Shown: positions 11,113 to 21,257, numbered from the stretch's first letter. The stretch is DNA of 64,000 bases from Rhodospirillales bacterium (GCA_016699855.1 CP064988.1:3748501-3812500), one strand, 5' to 3'. Notes: generated by a model from the sequence alone, not told the origin. Made by a program: numbers and translations.

Positions 11113-11162
11113 CGTGGAGTCCGGACGACTGGATGGTCCTCACCGGCCGATCCCATCCCTGT

Positions 11163-11191
11163 CGTCATCCCGAACGCAGCGAGGGATGACG
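11163..11191. repeat. REP-like palindrome (CGTCATCCC ... GGGATGACG)
   Basis: Perfect 9-bp inverted repeat around an 11-nt loop GAACGCAGCGA, in the gap between rlmN and gabD. The loop-and-arm sequence is of the kind seen as a dispersed intergenic element in many GC-rich bacterial genomes. Only one copy is in this window. It has no T tract, so it is not a standard terminator, though it may stabilise the 3' end of the rlmN transcript. Confidence 0.6.
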
Positions 11192-11242
11192 AAGCGACCT
11201 CCGTGGATCGAAGAGCGTCAGCCGAGGAGGACCGCCGGCACG

Positions 11243-11273
11243 AAAAAGGGCGCGGCGATCGCCCGCCGCGCCC
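11243..11273 (-). terminator. Rho-independent terminator after gabD
   Basis: Ten-bp stem (GGGCGCGGCG on the minus strand) with a 6-nt loop, followed on the minus strand by five T (plus-strand AAAAA at 11243-11247). It lies 22 bp past the gabD stop codon. Confidence 0.88.
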
Positions 11274-11294
11274 TGCGTCCATCGTCGGTAGGGA

Positions 11295-12728
11295 TCAGAC
11301 GCCGACCTGGGTGATGAACTTCGTGTTCAGGTAGGCCTCGATCGCCTCGCTGCCGCCCTCGGAGCCGTAGCCGGAATCCTTGACGCCGCCGAACGGCACC
11401 TCGGGAAGCGCCAGGCCGTGGTGGTTGATCGACACCATGCCGCTCTCGAACGCCGAGCCGATGGCGGCCGCCGTCTTGGCCGACCTGGTGTAGGCGTAGG
11501 CCGCGAGGCCCCACGGCAGGCGGTTGGCCTCGGCGACCACGGCGTCGAAATCCTTGAACGGCGCGATCGGCGCCACCGGGCCGAACGGCTCCTCGTTCAT
11601 GATGCGCGCCGTCATCGGCACGTCGGTGAGCACGGTGGGCTCGTAGAAGTAGCCCTTGTTGCCCATGCGCTTGCCGCCGGTGCGCACCTTGGCGCCCTTG
11701 GCGACGGCGTCGCCGACGAAGGCGTCCATCGCCTGCAGGCGGCGGTCATTGGCCAACGGGCCCATGCGCGTCGCCGGATCCATGCCGTCGCCGACCTTGG
11801 TCGCCTTGGCGGCCTCGGTGAAGCCGTCGACGAAGCGCTCGTAATGCTTCTCGTGGACCAGGAAGCGGGTCGGCGAGACGCACACCTGGCCGCCGTTGCG
11901 GTACTTGTTGGCGCTCAGCAGCTTGATCGCGGCCTCGACGTCGGCGTCCTCGAACACGATCGCCGGCGCGTGGCCGCCCAGCTCCATGGTGCAGCGCTTC
12001 ATGTGCAGGCCCGCGAGCATCGCGAGGTGCTTGCCGACGGGGGTCGAGCCGGTGAACGTCACCTTCTTGATGACGGGGTGCGGGATCAGGTACTCGCTGA
12101 TCTCCGACGGCACGCCGTAGACCAGGTTGATGACCCCCGCCGGCACGCCCGCGTCCATGAACGCCTGCAGCAGCGCGGCGCACGCCGCCGGGGTCTCCTC
12201 CGGTCCCTTGACGATGATCGAGCATCCGGCGGCCAGCGCCGCCGACGTCTTGCGCACGACCTGGTTGATCGGGAAGTTCCACGGCGTGAAGGCGGCGACC
12301 GGGCCGACCGGCTCCTTGACGACGAGCTGGTAGACGCCCTCGGCGCGGGCCGGCACGACGCGGCCGTAGGCGCGGCGCGCCTCCTCGGCGAACCAGTCGA
12401 TGATGTCGGCGCCGGCCAGCGTCTCGCCCTTGGCCTCGATCAGCGGCTTGCCCTGCTCGGCGGTCATGATCGGGCCGATCACGTCGGCGCGGCTGCGCAG
12501 GATGTCGGCGGCCTTGCGCATGATCTTGTAGCGGTCGAACGGCGAGACCTTGCGCCAGACCTTGAAGCCCTTGTCGGCGGCCTCCAGCGCGCGGTCGAGG
12601 TCGGCCTTCTCGGCGTGCGCCACCTGGCCGATGACCTCCTCGGTCGCCGGGTTGAGCACGGGGATCGATCGTCCGCCGGCGCCCTTGCTCCACGCGCCGT
12701 CGATCAGCAGGTCGGTGTTGGGATACAT
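11295..12728 (-). CDS. gabD: NAD(P)-dependent succinate-semialdehyde dehydrogenase
   Basis: Oxidises succinate semialdehyde to succinate at the end of the GABA/4-hydroxybutyrate route; related family members take other short aldehydes. 477 aa. The catalytic cysteine is Cys283 (GGQVCVSPTRF) and the general base Glu249 (MELGGHAP). The cofactor loop FTGSTPVGK and the PWNFPINQVVRK stretch are present. The start is ATG 12728. It is the last gene of a minus-strand run (methyltransferase, yqaA-like, cupin) but with a 146-bp gap before it, so it may have its own promoter. No GABA transaminase is nearby, so the exact substrate is inferred from family resemblance. Confidence 0.85.
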   Translation of the reverse strand: MYPNTDLLIDGAWSKGAGGRSIPVLNPATEEVIGQVAHAEKADLDRALEAADKGFKVWRKVSPFDRYKIMRKAADILRSRADVIGPIMTAEQGKPLIEAKGETLAGADIIDWFAEEARRAYGRVVPARAEGVYQLVVKEPVGPVAAFTPWNFPINQVVRKTSAALAAGCSIIVKGPEETPAACAALLQAFMDAGVPAGVINLVYGVPSEISEYLIPHPVIKKVTFTGSTPVGKHLAMLAGLHMKRCTMELGGHAPAIVFEDADVEAAIKLLSANKYRNGGQVCVSPTRFLVHEKHYERFVDGFTEAAKATKVGDGMDPATRMGPLANDRRLQAMDAFVGDAVAKGAKVRTGGKRMGNKGYFYEPTVLTDVPMTARIMNEEPFGPVAPIAPFKDFDAVVAEANRLPWGLAAYAYTRSAKTAAAIGSAFESGMVSINHHGLALPEVPFGGVKDSGYGSEGGSEAIEAYLNTKFITQVGV

Positions 12729-12874
12729 GGTCTCGTTCTCCGGTTGGCGGCCGCGCCGTGTCGTGGCGGGCCGGGAAGCGACGGCAACCTAGCGCGTCCG
12801 AGGCGGCGATTGAACCGGCGGACGGTGGGGTAATTGGGTCGATTGTCCCCGTGGTGGCGATCGCGCGGCGGGGG

Positions 12875-13225
12875 CTACTCGATCGGCACGAAGATCGAGT
12901 GGCGGAACTTGCCGTCGACGGCCTGCGAGCAATGGCCCTTGCCGTGCGTGTCCTCGACGAGGAACACCTCGCCGGCGCCGATGACGCGGCTCTCGCCGTC
13001 GCCGGCCGTCACCTTCACCGCGCCGTCGAGGTTGATGATGTACTGGCGCCGCGGCGCCGGATGCCAGTCGTAGTCGTAGCTGCCGGGGGTGGCGCGGAAC
13101 ATGATTCCGGTGGCCGGGAACCGCTTCGACATCTTGCCGCCGGGACCTTCCGTCTCCCACTGGACCTCGATGTCGCGGAAATGCGACTCGCCCTTGTCGT
13201 CGACGTAGAGATTGTGGATGCGCAT
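12875..13225 (-). CDS. Small cupin-like protein
   Basis: 116-aa single-domain protein. HPAPRRQYIINLDGAVKVTAGDGE followed by GAGEVFLVEDTHGKGH has the spacing of the two cupin barrel motifs, with His residues that could bind a metal. No further family assignment is possible. The ATG at 13225 has GAGGAAA close upstream. It follows the yqaA-like gene by 44 bp on the same strand. Confidence 0.65.
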   Translation of the reverse strand: MRIHNLYVDDKGESHFRDIEVQWETEGPGGKMSKRFPATGIMFRATPGSYDYDWHPAPRRQYIINLDGAVKVTAGDGESRVIGAGEVFLVEDTHGKGHCSQAVDGKFRHSIFVPIE

Positions 13226-13269
13226 CGTTTCCTCGCCCGTTGTTCCGGCGCAGCGTAGCGCGCCGGCTT

Positions 13270-13710
13270 TCACGGCGCGAGCGCGAGGATTCCGGCCGCG
13301 ACCACCGCGTAGCGCGCGGCCTTGCCGACGAGCACGAGCGCGATGAAGACGGCCGGCGGCACGCGGGCGATACCGGCGGCCACCGTCAGCGGATCGCCGA
13401 CCACCGGCACCCATGACAACAGCAGCGACCAGGTGCCGAAGCGCCGGAACCGCGCCGCCGCCGCGTCGAGCGTCGCGGCGTCGACCGGAAACCAGCGGCG
13501 GTCGCGGAACCGCAGCAGCCAGCGCCCCAGGGCGTAGTTGACGATCGCGCCGAGCGTGTTGCCGGCGGTCGCGACCGCGAGAAACGCGGTGGCGTCTGCG
13601 GGACGGGCGGCCAGCGCCCCGGCGAGCACGACCTCCGAGGAGAACGGCACGATCGTCGCCGCCAGCAGGCTGGCGCCGAACAGGCCCGCATACGCCGCCC
13701 AGTCGATCAA
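13270..13710 (-). CDS. YqaA-type VTT-domain (SNARE-associated/DedA-like) membrane protein
   Basis: 146-aa inner-membrane protein with hydrophobic segments around residues 5-35, 45-65 and 115-145. The GNTLGAIVNYALGRWL motif and RFRRFGTWSLLLSWVPVVGDPLTVAAG are the conserved VTT/DedA-like re-entrant region. Such proteins are linked to lipid-carrier recycling or membrane homeostasis; the role of YqaA itself is unknown. No ATG or GTG is available in frame. The likely start is TTG at 13710, whose last two bases overlap the TGA of the upstream gene (TTGA), so translation is probably coupled. Confidence 0.75.
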   Translation of the reverse strand: MIDWAAYAGLFGASLLAATIVPFSSEVVLAGALAARPADATAFLAVATAGNTLGAIVNYALGRWLLRFRDRRWFPVDAATLDAAAARFRRFGTWSLLLSWVPVVGDPLTVAAGIARVPPAVFIALVLVGKAARYAVVAAGILALAP

Positions 13711-14747
13711 GCGGCGGCCGGCTTGTCGAAAACCATCACGCGCGAGAGGAACGCGATCTCGGTCGCGGCCGGAACCAGGCCGGCGGCGGTGAACGGCGCG
13801 TCGGGATCGGACGCCGCCCAGTCCGCGAAATAGGGCTCGTGGAAGTGATGGGGGAAGAGGTCGAGCAGGCCCTTCCAGTCCGGCCGGTCGCGCTCGACGA
13901 TCGAGTCGACCACGATCAGCCGGCCGCCGGGCGTGAGAACGCGCGCCATCTCGGCGGCGACGCGCGTCCGCACCTTGCGCGGCAGTTCGTGGAACAGGAA
14001 CGAGGAGGTGACGATGTCGAGCGCGCCGTCGGCGAAGGGCAGGGCCTCGGCGGCGCCCTCGATCCATTTCAGCCGCGCCGACGCGCCCCGCGTGCGCCGG
14101 GCATAGTCGAGATAGGGCCGGCTGAGATCGAGCCCGGCGACGCGGATTCCGGGGAACGCGGCGTGGATGAAGCCGGGCAGGCGGCCGGTGCCGGTCGCCA
14201 CGTCGAGCAGCCGGACGCGGCGCTGGTCGCGGCGCGCCAGCCACGACGCGAGCGGGTTGAGCGCGCGCCGGCGCATGACGTCGGCCGCGCCGGTGAACAA
14301 CGTCTCGACCTGGGTGTCGTAGAGCCGGGCCGACTCGTCGGTCAGCCAGCCGCCGGACTGGAAATGGAAGTTCTGCCTGTAGTAGCGCGGCAGATGGTCG
14401 TGGGCGGCGTCGGCAAACGGCTCGTCGTTGATCCGCGCGTGGCGGCGGGCGTCGACCTTCGGGAGGTCGCGGAAATACGACCGGGTCCTGCCGATCAGCG
14501 CCGCCGGATCGGCGTCGAGGATCGGCGGCGGCGGGAACAGGCCGGCCTCCACGTCGCGCCACTCGCGCGCGAACAGCGCCCGCATCTCGGCCATCAGCGC
14601 CGGCCGCTTCGGCATGGCGCCGACCGCGAATCCGGGCTTCGGCAGCGGCTTGAGGCGGCGCAGGCCGGCGACGTAGTGGGCCATGTACCAGCCGACGCGC
14701 GCGGTCTGCGTGGCGGCGTAGGCGGCGCGGTCGAAGGCGGTCGGCAT
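13707..14747 (-). CDS. UbiE-like class I SAM-dependent methyltransferase
   Basis: 346-aa protein. An N-terminal region of about 150 residues rich in aromatic and basic residues precedes a methyltransferase domain with LLDVATGTGRLPGF (SAM motif I), VAGLDLSRPYLDYA, ALPFADGALDIVTSSFLFHELP and MARVLTPGGRLIVVDS. The latter half resembles quinone and lipid methyltransferases. The long N-terminal part is unassigned. Start ATG 14747. It overlaps the yqaA-like gene by 4 bp and is probably the first gene of that minus-strand run. The substrate is unknown. Confidence 0.72.
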   Translation of the reverse strand: MPTAFDRAAYAATQTARVGWYMAHYVAGLRRLKPLPKPGFAVGAMPKRPALMAEMRALFAREWRDVEAGLFPPPPILDADPAALIGRTRSYFRDLPKVDARRHARINDEPFADAAHDHLPRYYRQNFHFQSGGWLTDESARLYDTQVETLFTGAADVMRRRALNPLASWLARRDQRRVRLLDVATGTGRLPGFIHAAFPGIRVAGLDLSRPYLDYARRTRGASARLKWIEGAAEALPFADGALDIVTSSFLFHELPRKVRTRVAAEMARVLTPGGRLIVVDSIVERDRPDWKGLLDLFPHHFHEPYFADWAASDPDAPFTAAGLVPAATEIAFLSRVMVFDKPAAA

Positions 14748-14866
14748 GCGCGGGCTCCGGGCGCGTCCGTCGGGCGCGCGCGTCCAGTATACAGCGCCGC
14801 CCGGGGATGGTTGGCGTGCGTCGCGCGGTCGCGGGCGTTGGATCGCCGGCGGCGGGGCATTGCCGC

Positions 14867-14894
14867 TTGCCGGCAGGGGTGCGCCGCCTATACT
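14867..14894 (+). promoter_or_regulatory. Candidate sigma-70 promoter of argG
   Basis: TTGCCG (14867-14872) and TATACT (14889-14894) are separated by 16 bp, a fair match to the housekeeping consensus, and lie about 90 bp before the argG start in otherwise very GC-rich DNA. Confidence 0.45.
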
Positions 14895-14980
14895 CCGGCC
14901 GCCTCGCCGGACCGGCGCTTCCGCGGTCCGGCGCCGACCGTCTCCGGCGCCCTCGGCGGCGCCGCCGTTTCGAGGATTCC

Positions 14981-16243
<1,263 letters not shown>

Positions 16244-16274
16244 CGCGCCGGCGGCGCATCGGTGGAGGGCGGCG

Positions 16275-16916
16275 GTGTCGTTGAACCAGCATGACGGCCC
16301 GCCCGCCGGCGACGACCGCGCCATCAACCTGCCGCCGTGGACTCTGCGGTTGATCGTCCTGCTGCTGGCGATCCACGCCGGCCGGCTGCTCCTGCCGGTC
16401 GTCGACGACGACTGGCTGATCGCGACCTTCTCGATCGTGCCGGCGCGCTACCTCGGCGACATGCCGGCGGACTTCCTCGATCTCGCGGCCGGGCCGCTCG
16501 GACACATGTTCCTGCACGCCGACTGGATGCATGTCGGCATGAACGTGGCGACCCTGGCGGCGTTCGGGGCGCCGGTCGAGCGCTTCCTCGGCGGGCCGCG
16601 CTACCTCGGCTTCTACGTCGTCACCGGACTCATCGGCGCGGCCCTGCACGTCGCGGTCACGCCGGCGTCGCAGGTGCCGATGATCGGCGCGTCGGGGGCG
16701 ATCAGCGGATTGTTCGGCGGGTTGCTGCTGATCATGTACGTGTCGGGCCGCATGCGCTCGATCGTGCCGTTCACGCTGGTCTGGCTGGCGATGCAGGTCG
16801 GGCTGGGATACTACGCGACGACGCCCGGTGGCGACGGCATCGCATGGGCGGCGCATATCGGCGGCTTCGCCGCGGGGATGGCGCTGATCCGTCCGTTCGC
16901 GGGCTGGCGCTGGTAG
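16275..16916 (+). CDS. Rhomboid-family intramembrane serine protease
   Basis: 213-aa polytopic membrane protein with six to seven helices. The catalytic serine is Ser140 in GASGAISG and the catalytic His is His194 in AHIGGFAAG; HMFLHADWMHVGMN is the conserved helix-2 HxxxN region. All residues of an active rhomboid are present. It would cleave membrane proteins within the bilayer; the substrate is unknown. Start GTG 16275, preceded by GGAGG. It follows argG closely and may be co-transcribed. Confidence 0.88.
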   Translation: MSLNQHDGPPAGDDRAINLPPWTLRLIVLLLAIHAGRLLLPVVDDDWLIATFSIVPARYLGDMPADFLDLAAGPLGHMFLHADWMHVGMNVATLAAFGAPVERFLGGPRYLGFYVVTGLIGAALHVAVTPASQVPMIGASGAISGLFGGLLLIMYVSGRMRSIVPFTLVWLAMQVGLGYYATTPGGDGIAWAAHIGGFAAGMALIRPFAGWRW

Positions 16917-16926
16917 CGCGGGAGCC

Positions 16927-17622
16927 TCATAGCGGCAGGGCGCTGAGGCCGATGAACCATCGGTGCCCGAACAGCAGCGCGAAATAGACCGCGAGCGCGA
17001 CGGCGATCCGCCACGTTCCGATCCTCGACCAGTCCAGGCGGGCGCGGCCCGAGAGCATCGCCGCGAACGGCACGTTCGAGGTGTGCGCCATGAACCTTCC
17101 GTAGAGGTCGGGGAACGCCGCCCGTTTGCGCGCGTCGATTCCAGCCATGCCGCCGAAGGCGAGTATCGCGATGCCGGCGGTGAGGATGATCGTCGCCTGG
17201 TCGCCGTTGGCGACCATGTGGCCGAGCGCCCAGAGGCCGAAGCCCCACAACCCGGGATGCCGCGCGACGGCGTGGATCCCGAGGCCGGATCCATAGGACA
17301 TCGCCACCTTCTCGGCGCCGACCACGCCGGGGCTGGGCGTCGCCATGCCGATGACGAGGAACATCGTCGCGACTACCATGACCGCGAGCAGCAGATGGCG
17401 CGCCCATGGCGGATCGCCCCAGACCGCGACATGCGGCGCTGTCTTATGGGCCCAGATCATCCAGCCGAGGCCGACGGCGGCGACCAGTGAATAGAGGCCG
17501 CGGAAGCCGCCGGCGCCCAGCGCGCGCGTCAGCGGCGCTCGCACGACGTGCGACAACAGGAAGTGGCCGCCGACGAACAGCGTCGTCGACAGCAGCATCG
17601 CGGTGATCGAATGGCTCAGCAT
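16927..17622 (-). CDS. NnrU-like integral membrane protein
   Basis: 231-aa protein with six or seven hydrophobic helices. LFVGGHFLLSH near the start, the YSLVAAVGLGWMIWAH region and HAVARHPGLWGFGLWALGHMVANGD are typical of the NnrU family, related to the isoprenylcysteine carboxyl methyltransferase/phospholipid methyltransferase fold. NnrU was first found beside denitrification genes, but no such genes are here. The ATG at 17622 was chosen as the last in-frame start before the first helix. It lies 28 bp downstream of a secreted-protein gene on the same strand. Confidence 0.75.
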   Translation of the reverse strand: MLSHSITAMLLSTTLFVGGHFLLSHVVRAPLTRALGAGGFRGLYSLVAAVGLGWMIWAHKTAPHVAVWGDPPWARHLLLAVMVVATMFLVIGMATPSPGVVGAEKVAMSYGSGLGIHAVARHPGLWGFGLWALGHMVANGDQATIILTAGIAILAFGGMAGIDARKRAAFPDLYGRFMAHTSNVPFAAMLSGRARLDWSRIGTWRIAVALAVYFALLFGHRWFIGLSALPL

Positions 17623-17650
17623 CGGGTGGAGGTCGGGCGCCGCGCGGTGG

Positions 17651-18529
17651 TCACGCCGCCGGCTTGAGGCGGCGCGCGAAGACGATGCCGATGGCGGCGA
17701 GCAGGAGTCCGCCGCCGACGAGGCCGAGCGCGATGTAGCCGCCGTTGCGGCCGAAGAAATCGGCGTTGGGATCGCGCGGCGGCCGGACGCGCGGCCGGGC
17801 GGGATCGCGGTCGGGGACGGGCGCGCGGCGCGCCTCGAAGCGGCGCGATCTGCCGCCGTTGGCGGCGACCAGCCTGTCGACGTGCTCGTGGGCGTCGCGC
17901 AGCATCCACTCGGCCTCGGAGCCATCCTCGCGCGGCGAGTACACCTGCACGGAAACCCCGGCCGCGCCGATCATGGTGGTCCCGGTGACGTTCATCAACC
18001 TGACCTGGCTGCCCGCGAAACGGGCCGCCGTGGCGCGGATGACGTAGACCGCGCGGGCGTCGCGCTCGGCGACGGCGATGGTCGCGAAACTGGATTCGGT
18101 CGCGGCCGCCGGGAAGGCGTCGCGGGCGCGCCGCAGCGCCTCGTCGCGGCCGACCGGATTGCCGCCGGCCACGTCGCGCAGGAATTTCGCACGGTCGGCC
18201 TCGACGAGCTTGTTCTGCCCCAGCCACGTGAACTGCACCAGTTCCGGCGGCGCGCCGGCCGAACCCGCGCGCCACTCCTTCAGCTCGTCGCAGGGCGACA
18301 TCCGGCGCAGGACTTTGTCCGCCATGAAAAGCCGCTCGAGCGCCGAGATCAGCGCGCGGTCGCGCGGCTGGTCGGCCTCGAGGTCGCAATAGCCGAACGG
18401 CGCGGGAATCGTCGCCGTCGCGCCGTCGAGGTCGACCTTGAGCGGGCCGGCGGTGCGCTCCTGGGCCGTCGCGCCGGCGGCGGCCAGCGCGACGGCGAGC
18501 GCGGGCAGGAGCTTCGCGAAGCGAATCAT
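17651..18529 (-). CDS. Exported protein with C-terminal membrane anchor, function unknown
   Basis: 292 aa. Residues 1-23 are a signal peptide (LLPALAVALAAAGATAQ). The middle part, about 25-220, has no motif I recognise; it includes FGYCDLEADQPRDRAL and a matching later cysteine (SPCDELKEW) that could form a disulfide. Residues 225-262 are Arg/Pro-rich, then a single hydrophobic helix (YIALGLVGGGLLLAAIGIVF) and a basic tail, so the protein is probably anchored with its bulk in the periplasm. Start ATG 18529. It lies 28 bp before the NnrU-like gene and is likely transcribed with it. Confidence 0.6.
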   Translation of the reverse strand: MIRFAKLLPALAVALAAAGATAQERTAGPLKVDLDGATATIPAPFGYCDLEADQPRDRALISALERLFMADKVLRRMSPCDELKEWRAGSAGAPPELVQFTWLGQNKLVEADRAKFLRDVAGGNPVGRDEALRRARDAFPAAATESSFATIAVAERDARAVYVIRATAARFAGSQVRLMNVTGTTMIGAAGVSVQVYSPREDGSEAEWMLRDAHEHVDRLVAANGGRSRRFEARRAPVPDRDPARPRVRPPRDPNADFFGRNGGYIALGLVGGGLLLAAIGIVFARRLKPAA

Positions 18530-18658
18530 GTCCGCATCCTACAGCCTCCGCGGCCGCCACTCCACCACCGCGTCGGCCGCTCGCCGGCCTGCCGGCGGGT
18601 GCGATATACAGGTCCGGCGCCGCCACGCGGGGCGGCCGCGCGGTAGGGGGAGTAGATC

Positions 18659-19522
18659 ATGGCCATCAATGTCATGCCGTTGACCGGCGCCGGCGGCGCC
18701 CGCGTCGCGGGCGTCGACCTCGCGGCGCTGGACGACGCGGCCTTCGCGGACGTCGAGCGCGCCTGGTACGCGCATTCCTTCCTCGTGTTCGGCGGCCAGC
18801 GGCTGACCGACGACGACCTCCTCGCCTTCAGCCGCCGGCTGGGCGAACTCGATCCGCCGCCCAACCAGGAGAACGGGCGGATGAGCCCGCCGGGCTATCC
18901 CGACGTCTACGTCGTCTCGAACCTGCTCGACGCCGCCGGACGGCCGATCGGCGCGCTCGGCGCCGGCGAGGCCGTCTGGCACACCGACATGAGCTATCTC
19001 GACCTGCCGCCCGACGCCTCGATGCTCTACGCGCTCGAGGTCCCGCCGGCCGGCGGCAACACCTGGTTCTGCGCGCTGCCGGCGGCTTGGGCGGCGATGC
19101 CGGAGGCGCTGAAGGCGCGCATCCGCGGCCGCCGCATCAAGCACGACGGCACCTACAACTCCGGTGGCTATCTGCGCCAGGGCGTGACCCCGACCGACGA
19201 TCCGCACGCCGCGCCCGGCGCCTGGCATCCCGCCGTCTGCGCGCATCCGGTCAGCGGCGTCGCCACGCTCTATCTCGGGCGTCGACGCAACGCCTACGTC
19301 GAGGGTCTCGCGCCGGCCGAGTCCGACGCGCTGCTCGACGAGGTGTGGGCGTTCGCGACCCGACGGGAGTTCACCTACGAGCACCGCTGGTCGGTCGGCG
19401 ACCTGGTGTTGTGGGACAACCGCAGCACGCTGCACCGCCGCGACCCGTTCGACGCTGGCGCGCGGCGGCTGATGCACCGCACGCAGATCAAGGGCAGGTG
19501 GAAGCCGCGCGCGGCCGCCTGA
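18659..19522 (+). CDS. TauD/TfdA-family Fe(II)/2-oxoglutarate dioxygenase
   Basis: 287-aa non-haem iron oxygenase. The iron facial triad is His108 and Asp110 (WHTDMSY) and His259 (LHRRDPF); the distal Arg pair for 2-oxoglutarate is in RRLMHRTQIKG. Members hydroxylate taurine, 2,4-D and many other small acids, so the substrate is open. Start ATG 18659 follows an AGGGGGAG stretch. The next gene, an FAD amine oxidase 50 bp downstream on the same strand, suggests a shared role in breaking down an N- or S-substituted compound. Confidence 0.85.
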   Translation: MAINVMPLTGAGGARVAGVDLAALDDAAFADVERAWYAHSFLVFGGQRLTDDDLLAFSRRLGELDPPPNQENGRMSPPGYPDVYVVSNLLDAAGRPIGALGAGEAVWHTDMSYLDLPPDASMLYALEVPPAGGNTWFCALPAAWAAMPEALKARIRGRRIKHDGTYNSGGYLRQGVTPTDDPHAAPGAWHPAVCAHPVSGVATLYLGRRRNAYVEGLAPAESDALLDEVWAFATRREFTYEHRWSVGDLVLWDNRSTLHRRDPFDAGARRLMHRTQIKGRWKPRAAA

Positions 19523-19572
19523 CGACCGCCGGGTGGATTGGCCGCCGCGCCGTTCCGACCTATCCTGCCGGC

Positions 19573-20667
19573 ATGCACGTCATCGTCGTCGGCGCCGGCA
19601 TCTCCGGCCTCTCGACCGCCTGGGCCTTGGCCAAGGGCGGCCACCGCGTCACGCTGATCGAGCGCGACGCGATCCCCAATCCGCTGGGCGCGTCCGGCGA
19701 CCAGCACCGGATCATCCGCCGCGCCTACACCATGGCCGGCTACACGCGGCGCATGACCGAGGGCTTCGCGGCGTGGGATGAGCTGTGGGCCGATCTCGGG
19801 CGCGAGCACGTCGCCCGCGTCGGATTCATGGGGATATCGCTGGAGGAGGGCGACCGCGCGGACGAGTACCGCGAGGGCCTGGCGCGCGACGGCTTCCCGT
19901 TCACGCTGTACCCGCGCGACGAGGCCATCCGCCGCTATCCGTTCCTCAATCCGGAACGCGTCCGCAACGCGTTCGTCTCGCCCGAGGGCGGCGTGCTGCT
20001 GTGCCTGCCGATCGCCGCCGGCATGCTGGCGTGGCTGCGCGGGAAAGGCGTCGAGGTGCGCGACCACGCGGTCGTCGAACGGGTCGACACGGCGGCGGCG
20101 CGCGTCACGCTGGCGGGCGGCGCGACCCTCACGGCCGACGCCGTCGTGGTGACCGCCGGCGCCTGGGCGACGGCGTTGCTGCCGGAGATGGCGCGGCCGC
20201 TCGCCAGCCGCCGCACCTACGTCGTCTACCTCGATCCGCCGGCCGATCTGCGCGAGGCGTGGAGCCGGGCGCCGTCGATCCCCGGCATCGGCGCGGATGT
20301 CGAGGGCTACGTGCTGCCGCCGGTCGCCGGAACCGACTTGAAGTTCGGTGCCGGCCGCACCCGCCTGCCGTGGACGCCGGGCGAGCCGGTCGACCTCGCC
20401 GCCGACGCCGGGGCGGAGCTGCGGGATGTCTTCGGGCCGGCCTTCGCGCGCATCGGCGACTACGCCGTCAAAGGCGTGCGCGCCTGCGTCTACACTTTCA
20501 CCGAGGACGACCGGTTCTACGCCGCGCGGTCGGGCGCGACGTGGCTGGTGTCGGCCTGTTCGGGCCATGGGTACAAGTTCGGCGCCGCCGTCGGCCGGCG
20601 GGTCGCGGCCGCCGTCGCCGGGGGTGACGAGGCGTCGCTGGTGGAATGGCTGGCCGCGCGGGATTGA
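19573..20667 (+). CDS. FAD-dependent amine oxidase (sarcosine/N-methyl-amino-acid oxidase-like)
   Basis: 364-aa flavoprotein of the DAO/sarcosine oxidase family. The dinucleotide-binding motif is VVGAGISGLSTAWAL at residues 4-18 with the acidic end LIERD. GASGDQHRIIRRAY is the flavin-contact region of monomeric sarcosine and N-methyltryptophan oxidases, and SACSGHGYKFGAAVG is the C-terminal FAD contact. It should oxidise a secondary amine to imine with H2O2 release. Start ATG 19573 sits just before the Rossmann motif. It follows the TauD gene closely. Confidence 0.8.
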   Translation: MHVIVVGAGISGLSTAWALAKGGHRVTLIERDAIPNPLGASGDQHRIIRRAYTMAGYTRRMTEGFAAWDELWADLGREHVARVGFMGISLEEGDRADEYREGLARDGFPFTLYPRDEAIRRYPFLNPERVRNAFVSPEGGVLLCLPIAAGMLAWLRGKGVEVRDHAVVERVDTAAARVTLAGGATLTADAVVVTAGAWATALLPEMARPLASRRTYVVYLDPPADLREAWSRAPSIPGIGADVEGYVLPPVAGTDLKFGAGRTRLPWTPGEPVDLAADAGAELRDVFGPAFARIGDYAVKGVRACVYTFTEDDRFYAARSGATWLVSACSGHGYKFGAAVGRRVAAAVAGGDEASLVEWLAARD

Positions 20668-20707
20668 CCGGCGTCCGGTGGTGGTTCGACAGCGAAGAGG
20701 ATCGACG

Positions 20708-21169
20708 ATGCGCCTGCCCCTCGCCGTCACCCTGGCCGTGGTCGTCGCCGCGTTGTCCCCCGCGACCGCGTCGCGCGCGCAGACGCCGGGCTGGATCGCC
20801 GATCCGCGCACCGGCTGCCGGGTCTGGAATCCGGCGCCGGCGCCCGACGAATCGATCGACTGGAGCGGTGGCTGCGACGGTGGGCTCGCCGGCGGGCGCG
20901 GCGTGCTGCAATGGACGCTGAAAGGCCAGCCGACCGACCGCTACGAGGGCGAGATGCGCGCCGGCAGGTACGAGGGCCGGGGCGCCATGAGGTTCGTCGA
21001 CGGCGGCCGCTACGACGGCGACTGGCGCGACGGCCGCGCGCACGGCGTCGGTACGCATGTCGGCGCCGATGGCGGCACCGCCTCCGGACGGTGGACCGAC
21101 GGCTGCTTCGACGACGGGGCGCGGCAGGCCTGGGTCGAGACCACCAAGGAGCGCTGCGGGTTCAAGTGA
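20708..21169 (+). CDS. Secreted MORN-repeat protein
   Basis: 153 aa. Signal peptide at residues 1-25 (ALSPATASRAQ), then a Cys/Trp-containing segment, then two or three MORN repeats: YEGEMRAGRYEGRGAMRF and YDGDWRDGRAHGVGTH. MORN repeats form a beta-hairpin solenoid often found at membranes. A C-terminal cysteine pair (GCFDDG, ERCGF) may form a disulfide. Start ATG 20708 has AGAGGA upstream. It follows the FAD oxidase by 40 bp, but a functional link is not evident. Confidence 0.75.
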   Translation: MRLPLAVTLAVVVAALSPATASRAQTPGWIADPRTGCRVWNPAPAPDESIDWSGGCDGGLAGGRGVLQWTLKGQPTDRYEGEMRAGRYEGRGAMRFVDGGRYDGDWRDGRAHGVGTHVGADGGTASGRWTDGCFDDGARQAWVETTKERCGFK

Positions 21170-21257
21170 CTCCGCGCGCGGCGTCGCGGCCGCGCTGGTC
21201 AACAGGCGTCCACGACAATATAGTCGCGGCGAATCCGCACCTGCTCCGGGGCGTTCC

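Noticed and set aside
12729..12874. Search for a small gene between gabD and the cupin gene
   Set aside because: Open frames there lack start signals and any recognisable product.
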